The translations under genes and the position numbers were made by a program. This document shows, piece after piece, positions 7,544 to 17,103 of a stretch of DNA of 64,000 bases. Source of the stretch: Trichococcus collinsii (lineage in GTDB: Bacteria; Bacillota; Bacilli; Lactobacillales; Aerococcaceae); assembly GCF_900107505.1 (NCBI RefSeq), contig NZ_FNQH01000003.1, forward strand, positions 1 to 64,000, written 5' to 3'. The notes beneath the pieces are model-generated. The model was not told the origin of the DNA, made no database searches, and was given only the letters and a program-made list of their open reading frames with translations. Position 1 is the stretch's first letter. Each line of letters opens with the position of its first letter.

Positions 7544-8983
7544 ATGAGTAACTTACAAAAAGAAGATTTTTCAGCATGGTATATCCAAACCATCAAACAA
7601 GCTGATCTGATGGATTATTCACCTGTACGCGGCTGCATCATTTTTAAACCGGACAGCTATGAAATCTGGGAACATATCCAGGAAGAATTCAACGCACGCT
7701 TCAAAGAGGAAGGCATCCGCAATGCCTACTTCCCGATGCTGATCCCGGAATCATTCTTCACAAAAGAAAAAGACCATATCGAAGGCTTCAGCCCGGAATT
7801 ACCATGGGTTACGGAAGCTGCTGGCGAAAAATTGGAAGAACGTTTGGCCTTGCGTCCAACATCGGAAACGATGATCGGTACGGCTTTCGGTGACTGGATC
7901 AATTCTTACCGCGATCTGCCGATGGAAATCAACCAATGGGCTAACGTATTCCGTTGGGAAAAGAAAACCTTGCCGTTCTTGCGTACTTCCGAATTCCTTT
8001 GGCAAGAAGGACATACTGCCCATTCTGATGAAGAAGATGCGCGCCGTCGTACCATGCGTATGCTGCAAGTCTACAAAGAAGTCATCGAAGGTTTGTTGGC
8101 AGTACCTGTCTACGAAGGGCAAAAAACGCCTTCAGAACGTTTCGCAGGTGCGGTTGATACCTACTCCGTAGAAGCGATGATGAAAGACGGAAAAGCAGTT
8201 CAGGCCGGCACTTCCCACTATATGGGCACAAAATTCGCGGAAGCATTCGACATCAAATATTTGAACCGCGATAACGAACACGTTTATGCGCATACTACTT
8301 CTTGGGGCGTCTCCACACGTTTGATCGGTGCAATGATCATGGTCCACGGCGATGAACAAGGATTGGTGTTGCCTCCTAAAGTCGCAGCGAAACAAGTTGT
8401 CTTGATGCCTGTTGGCCCATGGAAGAAGAAACCTGAAATCGTGGAACGTCTGGAAGTATTGCAAAAAGATCTGAAAGCTACCGGTATCCGCGTTCTCTTG
8501 GACGACAGCGACAACTCGCCTGGATTCAAATTCAACGAGTGGGAACTGAAGGGCGTACCGATGCGCATCGAGTTCGGACCGCGCGATATGGAAAACAACC
8601 AAGTAATGGTGAAAATGCGTGACCTTTCCGACAAAGTGGCTGTATCCTTGGATGAAATCATGGACTTCGTGCCGAAAGCATTGGATGAAATGCAAGTCCG
8701 TCTGTTAGAAACGGCCCGTGAAAACCGCAAAGCCAATGAATACACCAACATCGACACGTTGGACGAACTGAAAGCACATATCGAAGCGAAGAAAGCAGCA
8801 GGCGAAGTGCCTGGATTCGTATTGGCAGGATGGGACGGCGAGCTTGAAACGGAAGCGAAAATCAAAGAAGAGACTGGCTTCACAACCCGCAACATGCCTT
8901 TCAACCCGCCAGTCGAAAAAACAACCTGTATCGTATCAGGAAAACCAGCCAAACATACAGTTTGGTTAGCACGAGCATACTAA
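7544..8983 (+). CDS. proS: Prolyl-tRNA synthetase, short archaeal/eukaryotic-type (INS-less)
   Basis: 479 aa, class II synthetase that charges tRNA-Pro. The N-terminus DFSAWYIQTIKQADLMDYSPVRG, motif 2 region FRWE...FLRTSEFLWQEGHTAH and motif 3 region GVSTRLIGAMIMVHGDEQGL are those of the type 3 enzyme. The C-terminus ends in Tyr, also typical of that type. It lacks the ~180-residue INS editing domain that makes common bacterial ProRS about 570 aa. The ATG has AGGAGG 7 nt upstream. Expression should follow proline-tRNA charging through the leader. Whether the genome holds a second, bacterial-type proS cannot be told from this window. Confidence 0.95.
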   Translation: MSNLQKEDFSAWYIQTIKQADLMDYSPVRGCIIFKPDSYEIWEHIQEEFNARFKEEGIRNAYFPMLIPESFFTKEKDHIEGFSPELPWVTEAAGEKLEERLALRPTSETMIGTAFGDWINSYRDLPMEINQWANVFRWEKKTLPFLRTSEFLWQEGHTAHSDEEDARRRTMRMLQVYKEVIEGLLAVPVYEGQKTPSERFAGAVDTYSVEAMMKDGKAVQAGTSHYMGTKFAEAFDIKYLNRDNEHVYAHTTSWGVSTRLIGAMIMVHGDEQGLVLPPKVAAKQVVLMPVGPWKKKPEIVERLEVLQKDLKATGIRVLLDDSDNSPGFKFNEWELKGVPMRIEFGPRDMENNQVMVKMRDLSDKVAVSLDEIMDFVPKALDEMQVRLLETARENRKANEYTNIDTLDELKAHIEAKKAAGEVPGFVLAGWDGELETEAKIKEETGFTTRNMPFNPPVEKTTCIVSGKPAKHTVWLARAY

Positions 8984-8994
8984 AGGATACTCCT

Positions 8995-9062
8995 AATGCC
9001 GATAAGACAAACAGAACCCACTCCAACAATACGGAGTGGGTTCTGTTTGCCTTATCGGCATT
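8995..9062. terminator. Very long hairpin between convergent proS and DUF896 genes
   Basis: Arms 8997-9024 and 9033-9060 are inverted copies with a single mismatch (27 of 28 bp), separated by 8 nt. On the plus strand it is followed by TTACTTTTTG. It probably terminates proS and perhaps the opposing transcript. The arm length is well beyond an ordinary terminator. Confidence 0.75.
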
Positions 9063-9357
9063 ACTTTTTGTCGGCATCCTCTGGGTGCAGGTGCACGACG
9101 TTCTTCCCGCCCAAAATGTTTTTCACATCAGTCCGGCGTTTGTCTTTTTGAGCTTCGACCAGTTTCTTCGGCGTAATGTCATTACCCTCAGGATCGTAAA
9201 CTTTTGAATTCAAAAGGATTTCATCAAAAGAACTGCGGAACGATTTAATATAGGTTTGACGCAGTTGCTGCTGCTCGATTTTTTCGGTTTCGGTCAGACC
9301 TTCCACCGTTTTGGCTTTGCGGGCCAATTCATTGATTCTGTTTAACAGTTTTTCCAT
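9061..9357 (-). CDS. DUF896 family protein (YnzC-like)
   Basis: 98 aa. The pattern LLNRINELARKAK-x3-GLT-x3-KIEQQQLRQTYIKSFR, followed by DPEGNDITP, is the DUF896 signature. B. subtilis members (YnzC, YozC) are small helical cytoplasmic proteins; function is not established. This copy has about 20 extra C-terminal residues relative to YnzC. GGAG lies 8 nt before the ATG. It follows mhqD by 31 bp on the same strand and may be read through from it. Confidence 0.88.
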   Translation of the reverse strand: MEKLLNRINELARKAKTVEGLTETEKIEQQQLRQTYIKSFRSSFDEILLNSKVYDPEGNDITPKKLVEAQKDKRRTDVKNILGGKNVVHLHPEDADKK

Positions 9358-9388
9358 TTATATTTCTCCTCTCATGTGGAAGGAGATA

Positions 9389-9997
9389 TCAGAAGTGTTT
9401 GTTGTACCAAGCTTTCGCTGCAACAACCTCTTCGTTCGTCAGTGAGTGTCCAGCGTTTCCCCAATAAATGGATACCTCACTGCCGGCTCCTTCTAGTGTT
9501 GCCTTCAATTCCGTACTTTCTTCCGGTGCGCAAAGCGGATCATTTGTGCCCGCACCGATAAAGATAGGAAGGGAATGCAGATCAGGCAATTGACGATTGC
9601 GGAACGGCACCATCGGATGATGAAGGATGGCCCCTTTGACAACATCTTTGAAAGAGTATATCATACTCCCGGCTATATTTGCACCATTTGAGTATCCGAT
9701 TGCTACGATGTTCTTCCGGTCGAAACCGTATTCTTTGGAGGCTTCCTCCAGGAACGCAATCAATTCTTTTGTGCGGTATTCCAGGTCATTTTCGTCGAAT
9801 ACGCCTTCTGCCAAACGGCGGAAATAACGGTTCATGCCGGATTCGGTCACGTTTCCGCGCACACCAAGCAGGGAGGCTTCCGGATCGATCGCCTCTCCCA
9901 GGAAAAACAGGTCGTGCTCGGTTCCACCCGTTCCGTGCAACAACAGCAGCAAAGGCCTTTCAGGATTCCCTTGTTTGAAAATATGTTGATGATTCAT
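9389..9997 (-). CDS. mhqD: Alpha/beta-hydrolase, MhqD-like carboxylesterase
   Basis: 202 aa. The alpha/beta-hydrolase fold shows the oxyanion motif LLLLHGTGGTEHD, the nucleophile elbow GYSNG, an acid residue in GAGTNDPLC and the catalytic His in GHSLT. The family is the phospholipase/carboxylesterase group. Its placement 19 bp after a ring-cleaving dioxygenase reproduces the B. subtilis mhqED pair, part of the MhqR regulon against quinones and other electrophiles. The natural substrate is unknown. The function call is by context plus motif. Confidence 0.82.
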   Translation of the reverse strand: MNHQHIFKQGNPERPLLLLLHGTGGTEHDLFFLGEAIDPEASLLGVRGNVTESGMNRYFRRLAEGVFDENDLEYRTKELIAFLEEASKEYGFDRKNIVAIGYSNGANIAGSMIYSFKDVVKGAILHHPMVPFRNRQLPDLHSLPIFIGAGTNDPLCAPEESTELKATLEGAGSEVSIYWGNAGHSLTNEEVVAAKAWYNKHF

Positions 9998-10016
9998 CTA
10001 AATCACTCCTCTCTGT

Positions 10017-10949
10017 TTATACGTTGCGGACTTCGAACGGAATGAGCCGTGCCGTCAATGCCTCACGCCTGTTTTCGTATTGCGGCGGCAACATCAATTT
10101 TTGCCCCATAGTTTCGCGTGGCTCATCAATAGCAAATCCTGGTGAATCCGAAGCGATTTCGAAAAGGATACCGCCTTTTTCCCTGAAGTAAAGGGCTTTG
10201 AAATAATGGCGGTCCCGGACGGGCGTGGCATGCTGCCCCAAGGCGGTGACATGCTTCAGCCAATCCAGATGATCCGCTTCATCTTTAGCCCGCCATGCGA
10301 TATGATGGACGGTTCCGACACCCATGACACCGGCGCCAACCGAAGTCATCTTGATGTCGACGGTATTGCCGAGAGTAGCTTCGGAACGGAAACGGATCAG
10401 GTCATCCTCCTGGGCGATGCGTTCCAAGCCCATCACTTTTTCGACGACGGCTGCAGTTTCCTCGGGTGATCCCGTCAACAGGACGGCTCCCGCAAAGCCT
10501 TTGATGGCATGCTCTGAGGGGACGCCATTGAAGGAATACGGATTGTTTTTTCCGTCTGCACGTTCTACCAATTCCAGATGCAGGCCATGCGGATCATCAA
10601 AGTCTAGATAAGTTTCTCCGAAACGGATCGATTTATCGAATGGAACGTTGTAACCGATCAGGCGTTTTTCCCAGAATGACAAAGATCCGGTGGGGACTGC
10701 ATAAGCGGTGATGCCGACCTGGCCATCACCGATGCTGCCTTGGCGGGATTTGGCCCATGGAAAGAACGTGATCACGGTTCCGGGATCGCCGTCCGCGTTG
10801 CCGAAGTAAAGGTGATAGGTTTCCGGATCGTCGAAGTTGACTGTCTGTTTGATCATGCGCATCCCGAGCACGCCAGCATAAAAGTCGACGTTTTCCTGTG
10901 GATGACCCACGATAGCGGTAATATGGTGGATTCCTGCTGTTTTCTTCAT
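10017..10949 (-). CDS. mhqE: VOC-family ring-cleaving dioxygenase, MhqE/MhqO-like
   Basis: 310 aa from ATG 10949 (AGGAG about 11 nt upstream; the longer frame to 10991 has no ribosome site). Two tandem glyoxalase/VOC modules begin at GIHHITAIVGHPQENVDFYAGVLG and at GTVHHIAWRAKDEADHLDW. The metal ligands of this class appear as His in GIHHIT, His in VHHIAW and Glu in ILFEIASD. These enzymes are thought to open hydroquinone-type rings. First gene of a two- or three-gene unit with mhqD and perhaps DUF896. Its promoter carries an MhqR-like operator. Confidence 0.87.
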   Translation of the reverse strand: MKKTAGIHHITAIVGHPQENVDFYAGVLGMRMIKQTVNFDDPETYHLYFGNADGDPGTVITFFPWAKSRQGSIGDGQVGITAYAVPTGSLSFWEKRLIGYNVPFDKSIRFGETYLDFDDPHGLHLELVERADGKNNPYSFNGVPSEHAIKGFAGAVLLTGSPEETAAVVEKVMGLERIAQEDDLIRFRSEATLGNTVDIKMTSVGAGVMGVGTVHHIAWRAKDEADHLDWLKHVTALGQHATPVRDRHYFKALYFREKGGILFEIASDSPGFAIDEPRETMGQKLMLPPQYENRREALTARLIPFEVRNV

Positions 10950-10993
10950 TATTAAAGACACTCCTTTTGACTGATTTTGGGTTCGGTACATCT

Positions 10994-11022
10994 ATTATCT
11001 CGAATTCGAAATAATAATAACA
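10994..11022 (-). promoter_or_regulatory. Promoter of mhqED
   Basis: On the minus strand TGTTAT (plus 11017-11022) and GATAAT (plus 10994-10999) are 17 bp apart. The palindromic operator covers the spacer and the -10 box, which fits repression by occlusion. Confidence 0.6.
10995..11014. promoter_or_regulatory. MhqR-like operator
   Basis: A 20-bp palindrome with one mismatch, centred on GAATTC: left arm TTATCTCGAA, right arm TTCGAAATAA. It closely resembles the operator described for the B. subtilis MarR-type repressor MhqR (core ATCTCGAATTCGAGAT). It overlaps the -10 region of mhqED. No mhqR gene is in the window. Confidence 0.75.
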
Positions 11023-11108
11023 CGGATGATTCGAGCTGTCAAATAGTAAGCGTGGAGCAGTCGGTAAATAAAAAGTTAAGATAGCAGTAAAATTTACCGG
11101 AGCGCATA

Positions 11109-11117
11109 TGCTATAAT
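11109..11117 (+). promoter_or_regulatory. Extended -10 promoter of galT
   Basis: TGCTATAAT is a perfect extended -10, 35 bp before the galT start; the -35 is weak. An inverted pair GGTAAAT (11063-11069) and ATTTACC (11092-11098) lies just upstream and could be a regulator site, for instance for the GalR encoded downstream. Confidence 0.55.
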
Positions 11118-11151
11118 TAAACCTACAATAACAAAGGAATGAGGGGTAAAT

Positions 11152-12651
11152 TTGCAGGATAACAGCATCGATCAAGTCATACGCGATTTTATCAGTAAAG
11201 GCATTGCGGCCCACCGCATCCATAGCCTAGATGAGCGATACGCCATCAATCACCTATTGGGCTTATTAGGACTAGACGCTTATGATGTAAAAAAAATACC
11301 TTCCATTCCTTTACCCAAGTTACTGGACTCACTGGATCGGATGATCGGCTATGCAGTTGAAAGCCAATTGATTTCGGATGTTCCTGAGGAAATCGAAATC
11401 ATGGAAGCGCAAGTAATGGAACTGATTACACCTTTGCCTTCCGAAGTGAATAAGCGTTTCTGGATGCATTATGAAGAAGCGCCGATGCGGGCAACCGATG
11501 AGTTCTATCGTTTGAGTCAGGATAATGACTACATCAAGACTAGGAAAATCGCAAAAAATAAACATTTTTCAATCGATTCAAAGTATGGCAAGCTGGAAAT
11601 CACGATAAATCTTTCTAAACCCGAGAAAACGCGTCAACAGATGGAATTAGCGCGTCAAACAGAAGGCGGTAACTATCCCGTTTGTGCGCTTTGTATGGAA
11701 AACGAAGGATATAGAGGGAGAGCTGACGCCGCCGCAAGAAGTAATCATCGGATTGTGCGTCTTCCTTTGTTCGGGGAAAACTGGGGCTTTCAGTATTCGC
11801 CTTATTCCTATTACAACGAGCACTGCATCATCCTTTCCGAAGAGCATGTGCCTATGAATGTCACGGAAGAGACGATTGCGAACTTACTGGAGATCGTGAC
11901 GATCTTCCCGCACTATTTCATCGGTTGTAATGCCGGTTTGCCGATTATCGGAGGCTCTATTCTAAGCCACGAACATTATCAAGGCGGACGGCACCACTTT
12001 CCGATGGAAGCTGCCCAAGTGCTCCGTAACCTAGCGCTGAAAGATGTCCCGGAAGTTGAAGCGGAAATACTCTATTGGCCGCTTTCAGTCATTCGTCTCC
12101 GTTCAGAGGATAGGGATGTAGTCGCTGCCGCCGCGTGCATCATTATGGAAGAATGGCAAAGATACAGCGATCCGCAAGCCGATATTTTAGCGGAATCTTC
12201 AGGCATGCGCCATAATGCGGTTACGCTCATTGCACGTCGTGTCGAAGAAGCCTATGAGTTGGATGTCGTTTTGCGGAATAACCGGACAACCGAAGTGCTC
12301 CCTGATGGCATCTTCCATCCGCATCCTGATGTCCAGCATATCAAAAAAGAAAACATCGGCTTAATCGAAGTGCTTGGCCTGGCCATCTTGCCGCCGCGAT
12401 TGGAAACGGAGCTTAGTGACGTTGCCGACTATTTGCTGGGTAAAAACAATGCCGTCGCCTCCTGCCATCGGGAGTGGGCCGAAGAACTGAAACAGCAAGG
12501 ACCTTTCGAAGAAGAGTCCGTTATGGGAATGATCCATGCGGCAGTCGGTGAAAAATTTCAGCGCGTAATGGAGGATGCAGGCGTTTATAAGCAAACGCCG
12601 GAAGGGCAAGCCGGCTTGGATCGCTTTTTGAGCATACTTGAAAATACATAG
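11152..12651 (+). CDS. galT: UDP-glucose--hexose-1-phosphate uridylyltransferase (GalT class II)
   Basis: 499 aa, the length of the Gram-positive class II GalT, which is unrelated in layout to the ~350 aa E. coli form. It swaps galactose-1-phosphate and UDP-glucose in the Leloir pathway. Recognisable blocks are FWMHYEEAP near the N-terminus, CALCMENEGYRGR, the EHCIILSEEHVPM stretch and the histidine motif SHEHYQGGRH. The start is TTG with GAGGGG upstream. galR follows 24 bp downstream; galK and galE are not adjacent. Confidence 0.93.
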   Translation: MQDNSIDQVIRDFISKGIAAHRIHSLDERYAINHLLGLLGLDAYDVKKIPSIPLPKLLDSLDRMIGYAVESQLISDVPEEIEIMEAQVMELITPLPSEVNKRFWMHYEEAPMRATDEFYRLSQDNDYIKTRKIAKNKHFSIDSKYGKLEITINLSKPEKTRQQMELARQTEGGNYPVCALCMENEGYRGRADAAARSNHRIVRLPLFGENWGFQYSPYSYYNEHCIILSEEHVPMNVTEETIANLLEIVTIFPHYFIGCNAGLPIIGGSILSHEHYQGGRHHFPMEAAQVLRNLALKDVPEVEAEILYWPLSVIRLRSEDRDVVAAAACIIMEEWQRYSDPQADILAESSGMRHNAVTLIARRVEEAYELDVVLRNNRTTEVLPDGIFHPHPDVQHIKKENIGLIEVLGLAILPPRLETELSDVADYLLGKNNAVASCHREWAEELKQQGPFEEESVMGMIHAAVGEKFQRVMEDAGVYKQTPEGQAGLDRFLSILENT

Positions 12652-13662
<1,011 letters not shown>

Positions 13663-13689
13663 GTCTGTCAAAGTGAGAATCTGAAAAAG

Positions 13690-13740
13690 AAGAAGCCGCA
13701 CCAACAAACCGATACAGGTTGTTGGTGCGGCTTCTTTTCA
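13690..13740. terminator. Bidirectional terminator between galR and the CsbD-like gene
   Basis: A perfect 18-bp stem AAGAAGCCGCACCAACAA and its complement, with A-rich 5' and T-rich 3' flanks, fits termination from both sides of convergent genes. Confidence 0.88.
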
Positions 13741-13760
13741 TATCATTTCAAAAATAGATC

Positions 13761-13994
13761 TTATTTTTTCCAATCATCGATCTTATCATTTGCCTTATCA
13801 GCTAAATCCTCGGCTTTATCATGGATATTTTCTTTGATTTCACCTTTTTTTTGTATGGCTTCGCCGCGTGCTTGTTGGAGTTTACCTTCTAATTCTTTTC
13901 CTGAGTCATCCACCAAGTCACCATATTCTTCTTTGATTTTGCCGACAACTTTGTCCTTCATGCCTTTTGCTTTATCACCCAAATTTGAATTCAT
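13761..13994 (-). CDS. CsbD-like small stress protein
   Basis: 77 aa from ATG 13994 (GGAGGA 6 nt upstream). Highly charged, Lys/Asp/Glu-rich, with the CsbD-type repeats GDKAKGMKDKVVGKIKEEYGDL and GKLQQARGEA. A predicted amphipathic helical tail DKAEDLADKANDKIDD follows. CsbD proteins are general-stress proteins in Bacillus; their molecular role is not known. It is a single-gene unit with its own ribosome site. Confidence 0.8.
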   Translation of the reverse strand: MNSNLGDKAKGMKDKVVGKIKEEYGDLVDDSGKELEGKLQQARGEAIQKKGEIKENIHDKAEDLADKANDKIDDWKK

Positions 13995-14159
13995 GATGTT
14001 TCCTCCTTTTGATGTCACACTTTTTGACTACGCTTGCTATAACCTATTTTAGCGTATTTATTTTTAGAATCAAGCAATAGCCCTTGAGTCCAACTACATC
14101 ATCCAGCGTCCTTCTGAAAGTATTTGGAAGCATGCATGCTTTTTCTCGCTTTGATTAAA

Positions 14160-14168
14160 TGCTATACT
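14160..14168 (+). promoter_or_regulatory. Extended -10 upstream of tsaB
   Basis: TGCTATACT is an extended -10 lying 37 bp before the tsaB ATG. The -35 is not convincing. Confidence 0.45.
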
Positions 14169-14205
14169 AGATGAGCAGAATAATTAGTGAAAGGAGGCTA
14201 TTTAG

Positions 14206-14940
14206 ATGAAAATATTAGCCATTGAATCCTCAAACCAGACCATGAGTGCGGCTGTATGCGAAAATGGCCGCTTGCTCGCAGAGGTCACCACCAATGGAAA
14301 TCTTCAGCATAGTACCCAATTGATGCCCGCGGTGGACCATGTCCTGCAACTTGCCGGATGGAAGCCTGCCGATTTGGAACGCATCGCAATCGCTAAGGGT
14401 CCGGGATCGTACACAGGAGTCAGGATCGGAGCGACCATCGCCAAGACATTGGCATGGACATTGGCGATTCCGTTAGTGCCTGTTTCCAGCCTGAAGGTTA
14501 TTGCCGGCAATTGTGAAGGGGCAGCGCACAAGCTTGTTCCTATGATTGACGCGCGCCGGGGCAACTGTTACACAGCTGTTTATCAATTCGAGGGCAACTT
14601 GTTGGTGGAACGGATTGCCGACACACATATAGCCAGTGAAGAGTGGTTCCAGAGCTTATTGGCGGAAGAAGGCACTTACCTGTTCGTGGGAGAGGATGTC
14701 AGCAAATACCGCGAGCGGATTGTTGCATTATTCAAGGAGCGCGCTCTGTTTGCGGGAGAATCACAGGCTTTGCCGCGCGCGAGCGTTCTGGCGACACTTT
14801 CGGAATCCGGAACAGAGGAGGATCCGCATACATTTGTGCCAGCTTACTTGAAAAACCCGGAAGCTGAAGAAAAATGGGAAGAACAGCATCACAGTAATCG
14901 GAGGGAAGACTACGTTGAAAGAGTGGATTCATCGATTTAA
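14206..14940 (+). CDS. tsaB: tRNA threonylcarbamoyladenosine biosynthesis protein TsaB
   Basis: 244 aa. The ASKHA-fold N-terminus MKILAIESSNQTMSAAV, the conserved IAIAKGPGSYTGVRIGATIAK segment and PLVPVSSL are diagnostic of TsaB (YeaZ), the non-catalytic partner of TsaD in making t6A at position 37 of ANN-decoding tRNAs. AAAGGAGG precedes the ATG. It begins a tightly packed run with two GNAT genes and tsaD. tsaE is not in this cluster. Confidence 0.94.
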   Translation: MKILAIESSNQTMSAAVCENGRLLAEVTTNGNLQHSTQLMPAVDHVLQLAGWKPADLERIAIAKGPGSYTGVRIGATIAKTLAWTLAIPLVPVSSLKVIAGNCEGAAHKLVPMIDARRGNCYTAVYQFEGNLLVERIADTHIASEEWFQSLLAEEGTYLFVGEDVSKYRERIVALFKERALFAGESQALPRASVLATLSESGTEEDPHTFVPAYLKNPEAEEKWEEQHHSNRREDYVERVDSSI

Positions 14941-15544
14941 ATCCGTGTACAAGGAAATTCAAACCGATGTCCGGTCATACATCCTGTCAAAGTTCGTTTA
15001 CAAGCAGGTTCCCTCCGATGAGGAAACCTATCTGTTGCGTAATCAGCTGCCCGTTAGATTGATGATCGGCAGGAAACAGCATATTCCGGATATTCTCTAT
15101 ATCGAACGGATGAGCTATGATGGTGCGACTCCTTGGGGAAGGACGGCATTGGAGAATGATATGCTGCAGAATCCCAAATCGCTGTATTACGTTTTGTATG
15201 AAGGGTATTCGCCCATTGCTTTTTTAGGTGTCAGATTGGATGGGAAAGATATCCATATCACTAATTTGGCGGTAGTGCCTGAATTTCAGCAAATCGGGGC
15301 GGCCACTTTGTTATTGCGGGTGCTGAAAGGCTTTGCTGACGAAAAAGGAGCCGCCAGCATCAGTCTGGAAGTGCGAATTTCAAACCACAGAGCGAAGTCC
15401 TTGTACGCGAAAATGGGTTTTCTGTCGGAGCGGGTCAAGCAGCATTATTATCACGGCGATGGCGAAGATGCTTTGGAAATGGTATGGCCGTTAACGGGAA
15501 AACAATCGGAAGTAAAGGAAGATGTTCATGCAACGCACGTTTGA
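14915..15544 (+). CDS. GNAT acetyltransferase, RimI-like (first of two)
   Basis: 209 aa with a TTG start at 14915 (GGAGGG 9 nt upstream), overlapping the end of tsaB by 26 bp. About 60 N-terminal residues precede the GNAT domain. The acetyl-CoA site ITNLAVVPEFQQIGAATLLL and the LEVRISNHRAKSLYAKMGF block are RimI-like. RimI acetylates the N-terminus of ribosomal protein S18, but this longer protein could have another target. The rimI slot between tsaB and tsaD is common in Firmicutes. Confidence 0.8.
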   Translation: MKEWIHRFKSVYKEIQTDVRSYILSKFVYKQVPSDEETYLLRNQLPVRLMIGRKQHIPDILYIERMSYDGATPWGRTALENDMLQNPKSLYYVLYEGYSPIAFLGVRLDGKDIHITNLAVVPEFQQIGAATLLLRVLKGFADEKGAASISLEVRISNHRAKSLYAKMGFLSERVKQHYYHGDGEDALEMVWPLTGKQSEVKEDVHATHV

Positions 15545-16031
15545 AATCTGCGACCTAAAGGCGGACGCAGGCAAGTTGGAGCAACATGCACAGGCTCTGT
15601 ATGAACTTACATTGCTGGCCAATGAGGGGCATTCCAGTTGGAAAGCATCCTCGTTCCTGTCTGAATTGAAGGACAATCATTCCCTTTATACAGGCTGCAT
15701 GGAAGAAAACAGGTTAGTTGGCTATATTTGTTGCATGGCGGTTGTGGATGAGGCGTCGATCAATAATTTTGCGGTAGCACCTGACCAGCAGGGAAAAGGC
15801 ATCGGAACAAAATTGTTGCAGGAGATGACCGTCTTGCTGAAAACGAAGGGCATGGAACGGCTCTGGCTTGAAGTCCGTGTCTCTAATGAAGCTGCCTGTA
15901 ACCTGTACAAAAAAATAGGTTTCACAGAAATATACCGAAGAAAAGAGTATTACCAGAATCCAATCGAGGATGCCTACATCATGGAGTTGGCGCTGATATC
16001 GGAAAATAAAGAGGAGGCGGAAGGCTGTTGA
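15528..16031 (+). CDS. rimI: Ribosomal-protein-alanine N-acetyltransferase RimI-like (second of two)
   Basis: 167 aa from ATG 15528, which has GGAAG 6 nt upstream (the ATG at 15522 is too close). Motif [21 protein letters not shown] and motif [30 protein letters not shown] are the RimI pattern with the usual C-terminal YY. It overlaps the preceding GNAT gene by 17 bp and the start of tsaD by 4 bp. Its size and pattern fit canonical RimI better than the upstream copy, so I give this one the symbol. Confidence 0.85.
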   Translation: MQRTFEICDLKADAGKLEQHAQALYELTLLANEGHSSWKASSFLSELKDNHSLYTGCMEENRLVGYICCMAVVDEASINNFAVAPDQQGKGIGTKLLQEMTVLLKTKGMERLWLEVRVSNEAACNLYKKIGFTEIYRRKEYYQNPIEDAYIMELALISENKEEAEGC

Positions 16032-17050
16032 CAGAAACAGATGTGACCATACTCGCGATTGAGAGCAGTTGCGATGAAACAAGTGTAGCTGTGGTGAAAA
16101 ATGGAAATACGGTCCTTTCGAATGTTGTTGCTTCCCAGATCAAAAGCCATATGCGCTTTGGCGGGGTTGTGCCGGAAGTAGCGAGTCGTCATCATGTCGA
16201 GCAGATCACCCAAATCGTTGAAGCGGCATTGCATGAGGCACAGGTCACTTTCGATGCCATCGATGCGGTCGCGGTAACACATGGCCCAGGCTTGGTCGGC
16301 TCGTTGCTGATCGGCGTCAGTGCGGCGAAAGCTTTAGCTTTTGCGCATCAGAAACCGCTCATTCCGGTCAATCATATGGCCGGCCATATTTATGCGAACC
16401 AGTTAGTGACACCTATGCGCTATCCGTTGCTGTCCTTGGTGGTCAGCGGGGGACATACGGAATTGGTGTATATGGAAAAGGACGGCTCTTTCGACATTAT
16501 CGGCGAAACAAGGGATGATGCTGCGGGAGAGGCTTACGACAAAATCGGACGCATTTTGGGCTTGCCTTATCCAGGCGGGAAAAAAATGGATGAAATGGCT
16601 CATGAAGGCAAAGAAACGATGCATTTTCCGCGCGCTATGATCAAAGAGGACAATTATGATTTCAGCTTCAGCGGATTGAAAAGTTCCGTCATCAATACCG
16701 TCCACAATGCGCGCCAAAAAGGGGATGACATCAATCCTTACGACTTGGCTGCCAGTTTCCAGGCAAGCGTCGTGGAGGTTTTGGTGCATAAGACTTTGCG
16801 CGCAGCCAAGGAAAAGAATATCAAGCAGCTGTTGTTGGCTGGCGGAGTCGCCGCCAACAGAGGGCTGCGTGAGACGTTGTCCGCAAAAATGGCACTGGAG
16901 CTTCCGGAAGTCGAGGTCATCATCCCACCGTTGTCACTTTGCGGAGACAATGCGGCGATGATCGGGGCTGCGGCCTATACCGAATACCGCCAGAAACATT
17001 TTGCTGGATACGATCTGAATGCACATCCCGGGCTCGTGCTCGGAGAATAA
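16028..17050 (+). CDS. tsaD: tRNA N6-threonylcarbamoyladenosine transferase TsaD
   Basis: 340 aa, TTG start with GGAGG upstream. TsaD transfers the threonylcarbamoyl group from TC-AMP to A37 of tRNA. The metal-binding motif HMAGH (His116, His120), the N-terminal [26 protein letters not shown] and the C-terminal [11 protein letters not shown] and [13 protein letters not shown] blocks are all present. It closes the tsaB operon and is followed by a terminator. Confidence 0.96.
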   Translation: MTETDVTILAIESSCDETSVAVVKNGNTVLSNVVASQIKSHMRFGGVVPEVASRHHVEQITQIVEAALHEAQVTFDAIDAVAVTHGPGLVGSLLIGVSAAKALAFAHQKPLIPVNHMAGHIYANQLVTPMRYPLLSLVVSGGHTELVYMEKDGSFDIIGETRDDAAGEAYDKIGRILGLPYPGGKKMDEMAHEGKETMHFPRAMIKEDNYDFSFSGLKSSVINTVHNARQKGDDINPYDLAASFQASVVEVLVHKTLRAAKEKNIKQLLLAGGVAANRGLRETLSAKMALELPEVEVIIPPLSLCGDNAAMIGAAAYTEYRQKHFAGYDLNAHPGLVLGE

Positions 17051-17097
17051 AAAAAGAGAATGCTGGCCGATTATGTCGACCAACGTTCTCTTTTTTA
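17049..17097. terminator. Terminator between tsaD and the HAD gene
   Basis: Inverted arms AAAAAAGAGAA and TTCTCTTTTTT with TGG/CCA inside. A-rich start and T-rich end fit a bidirectional terminator between convergent genes. Confidence 0.8.
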
Positions 17098-17103
17098 TGC
17101 TTT

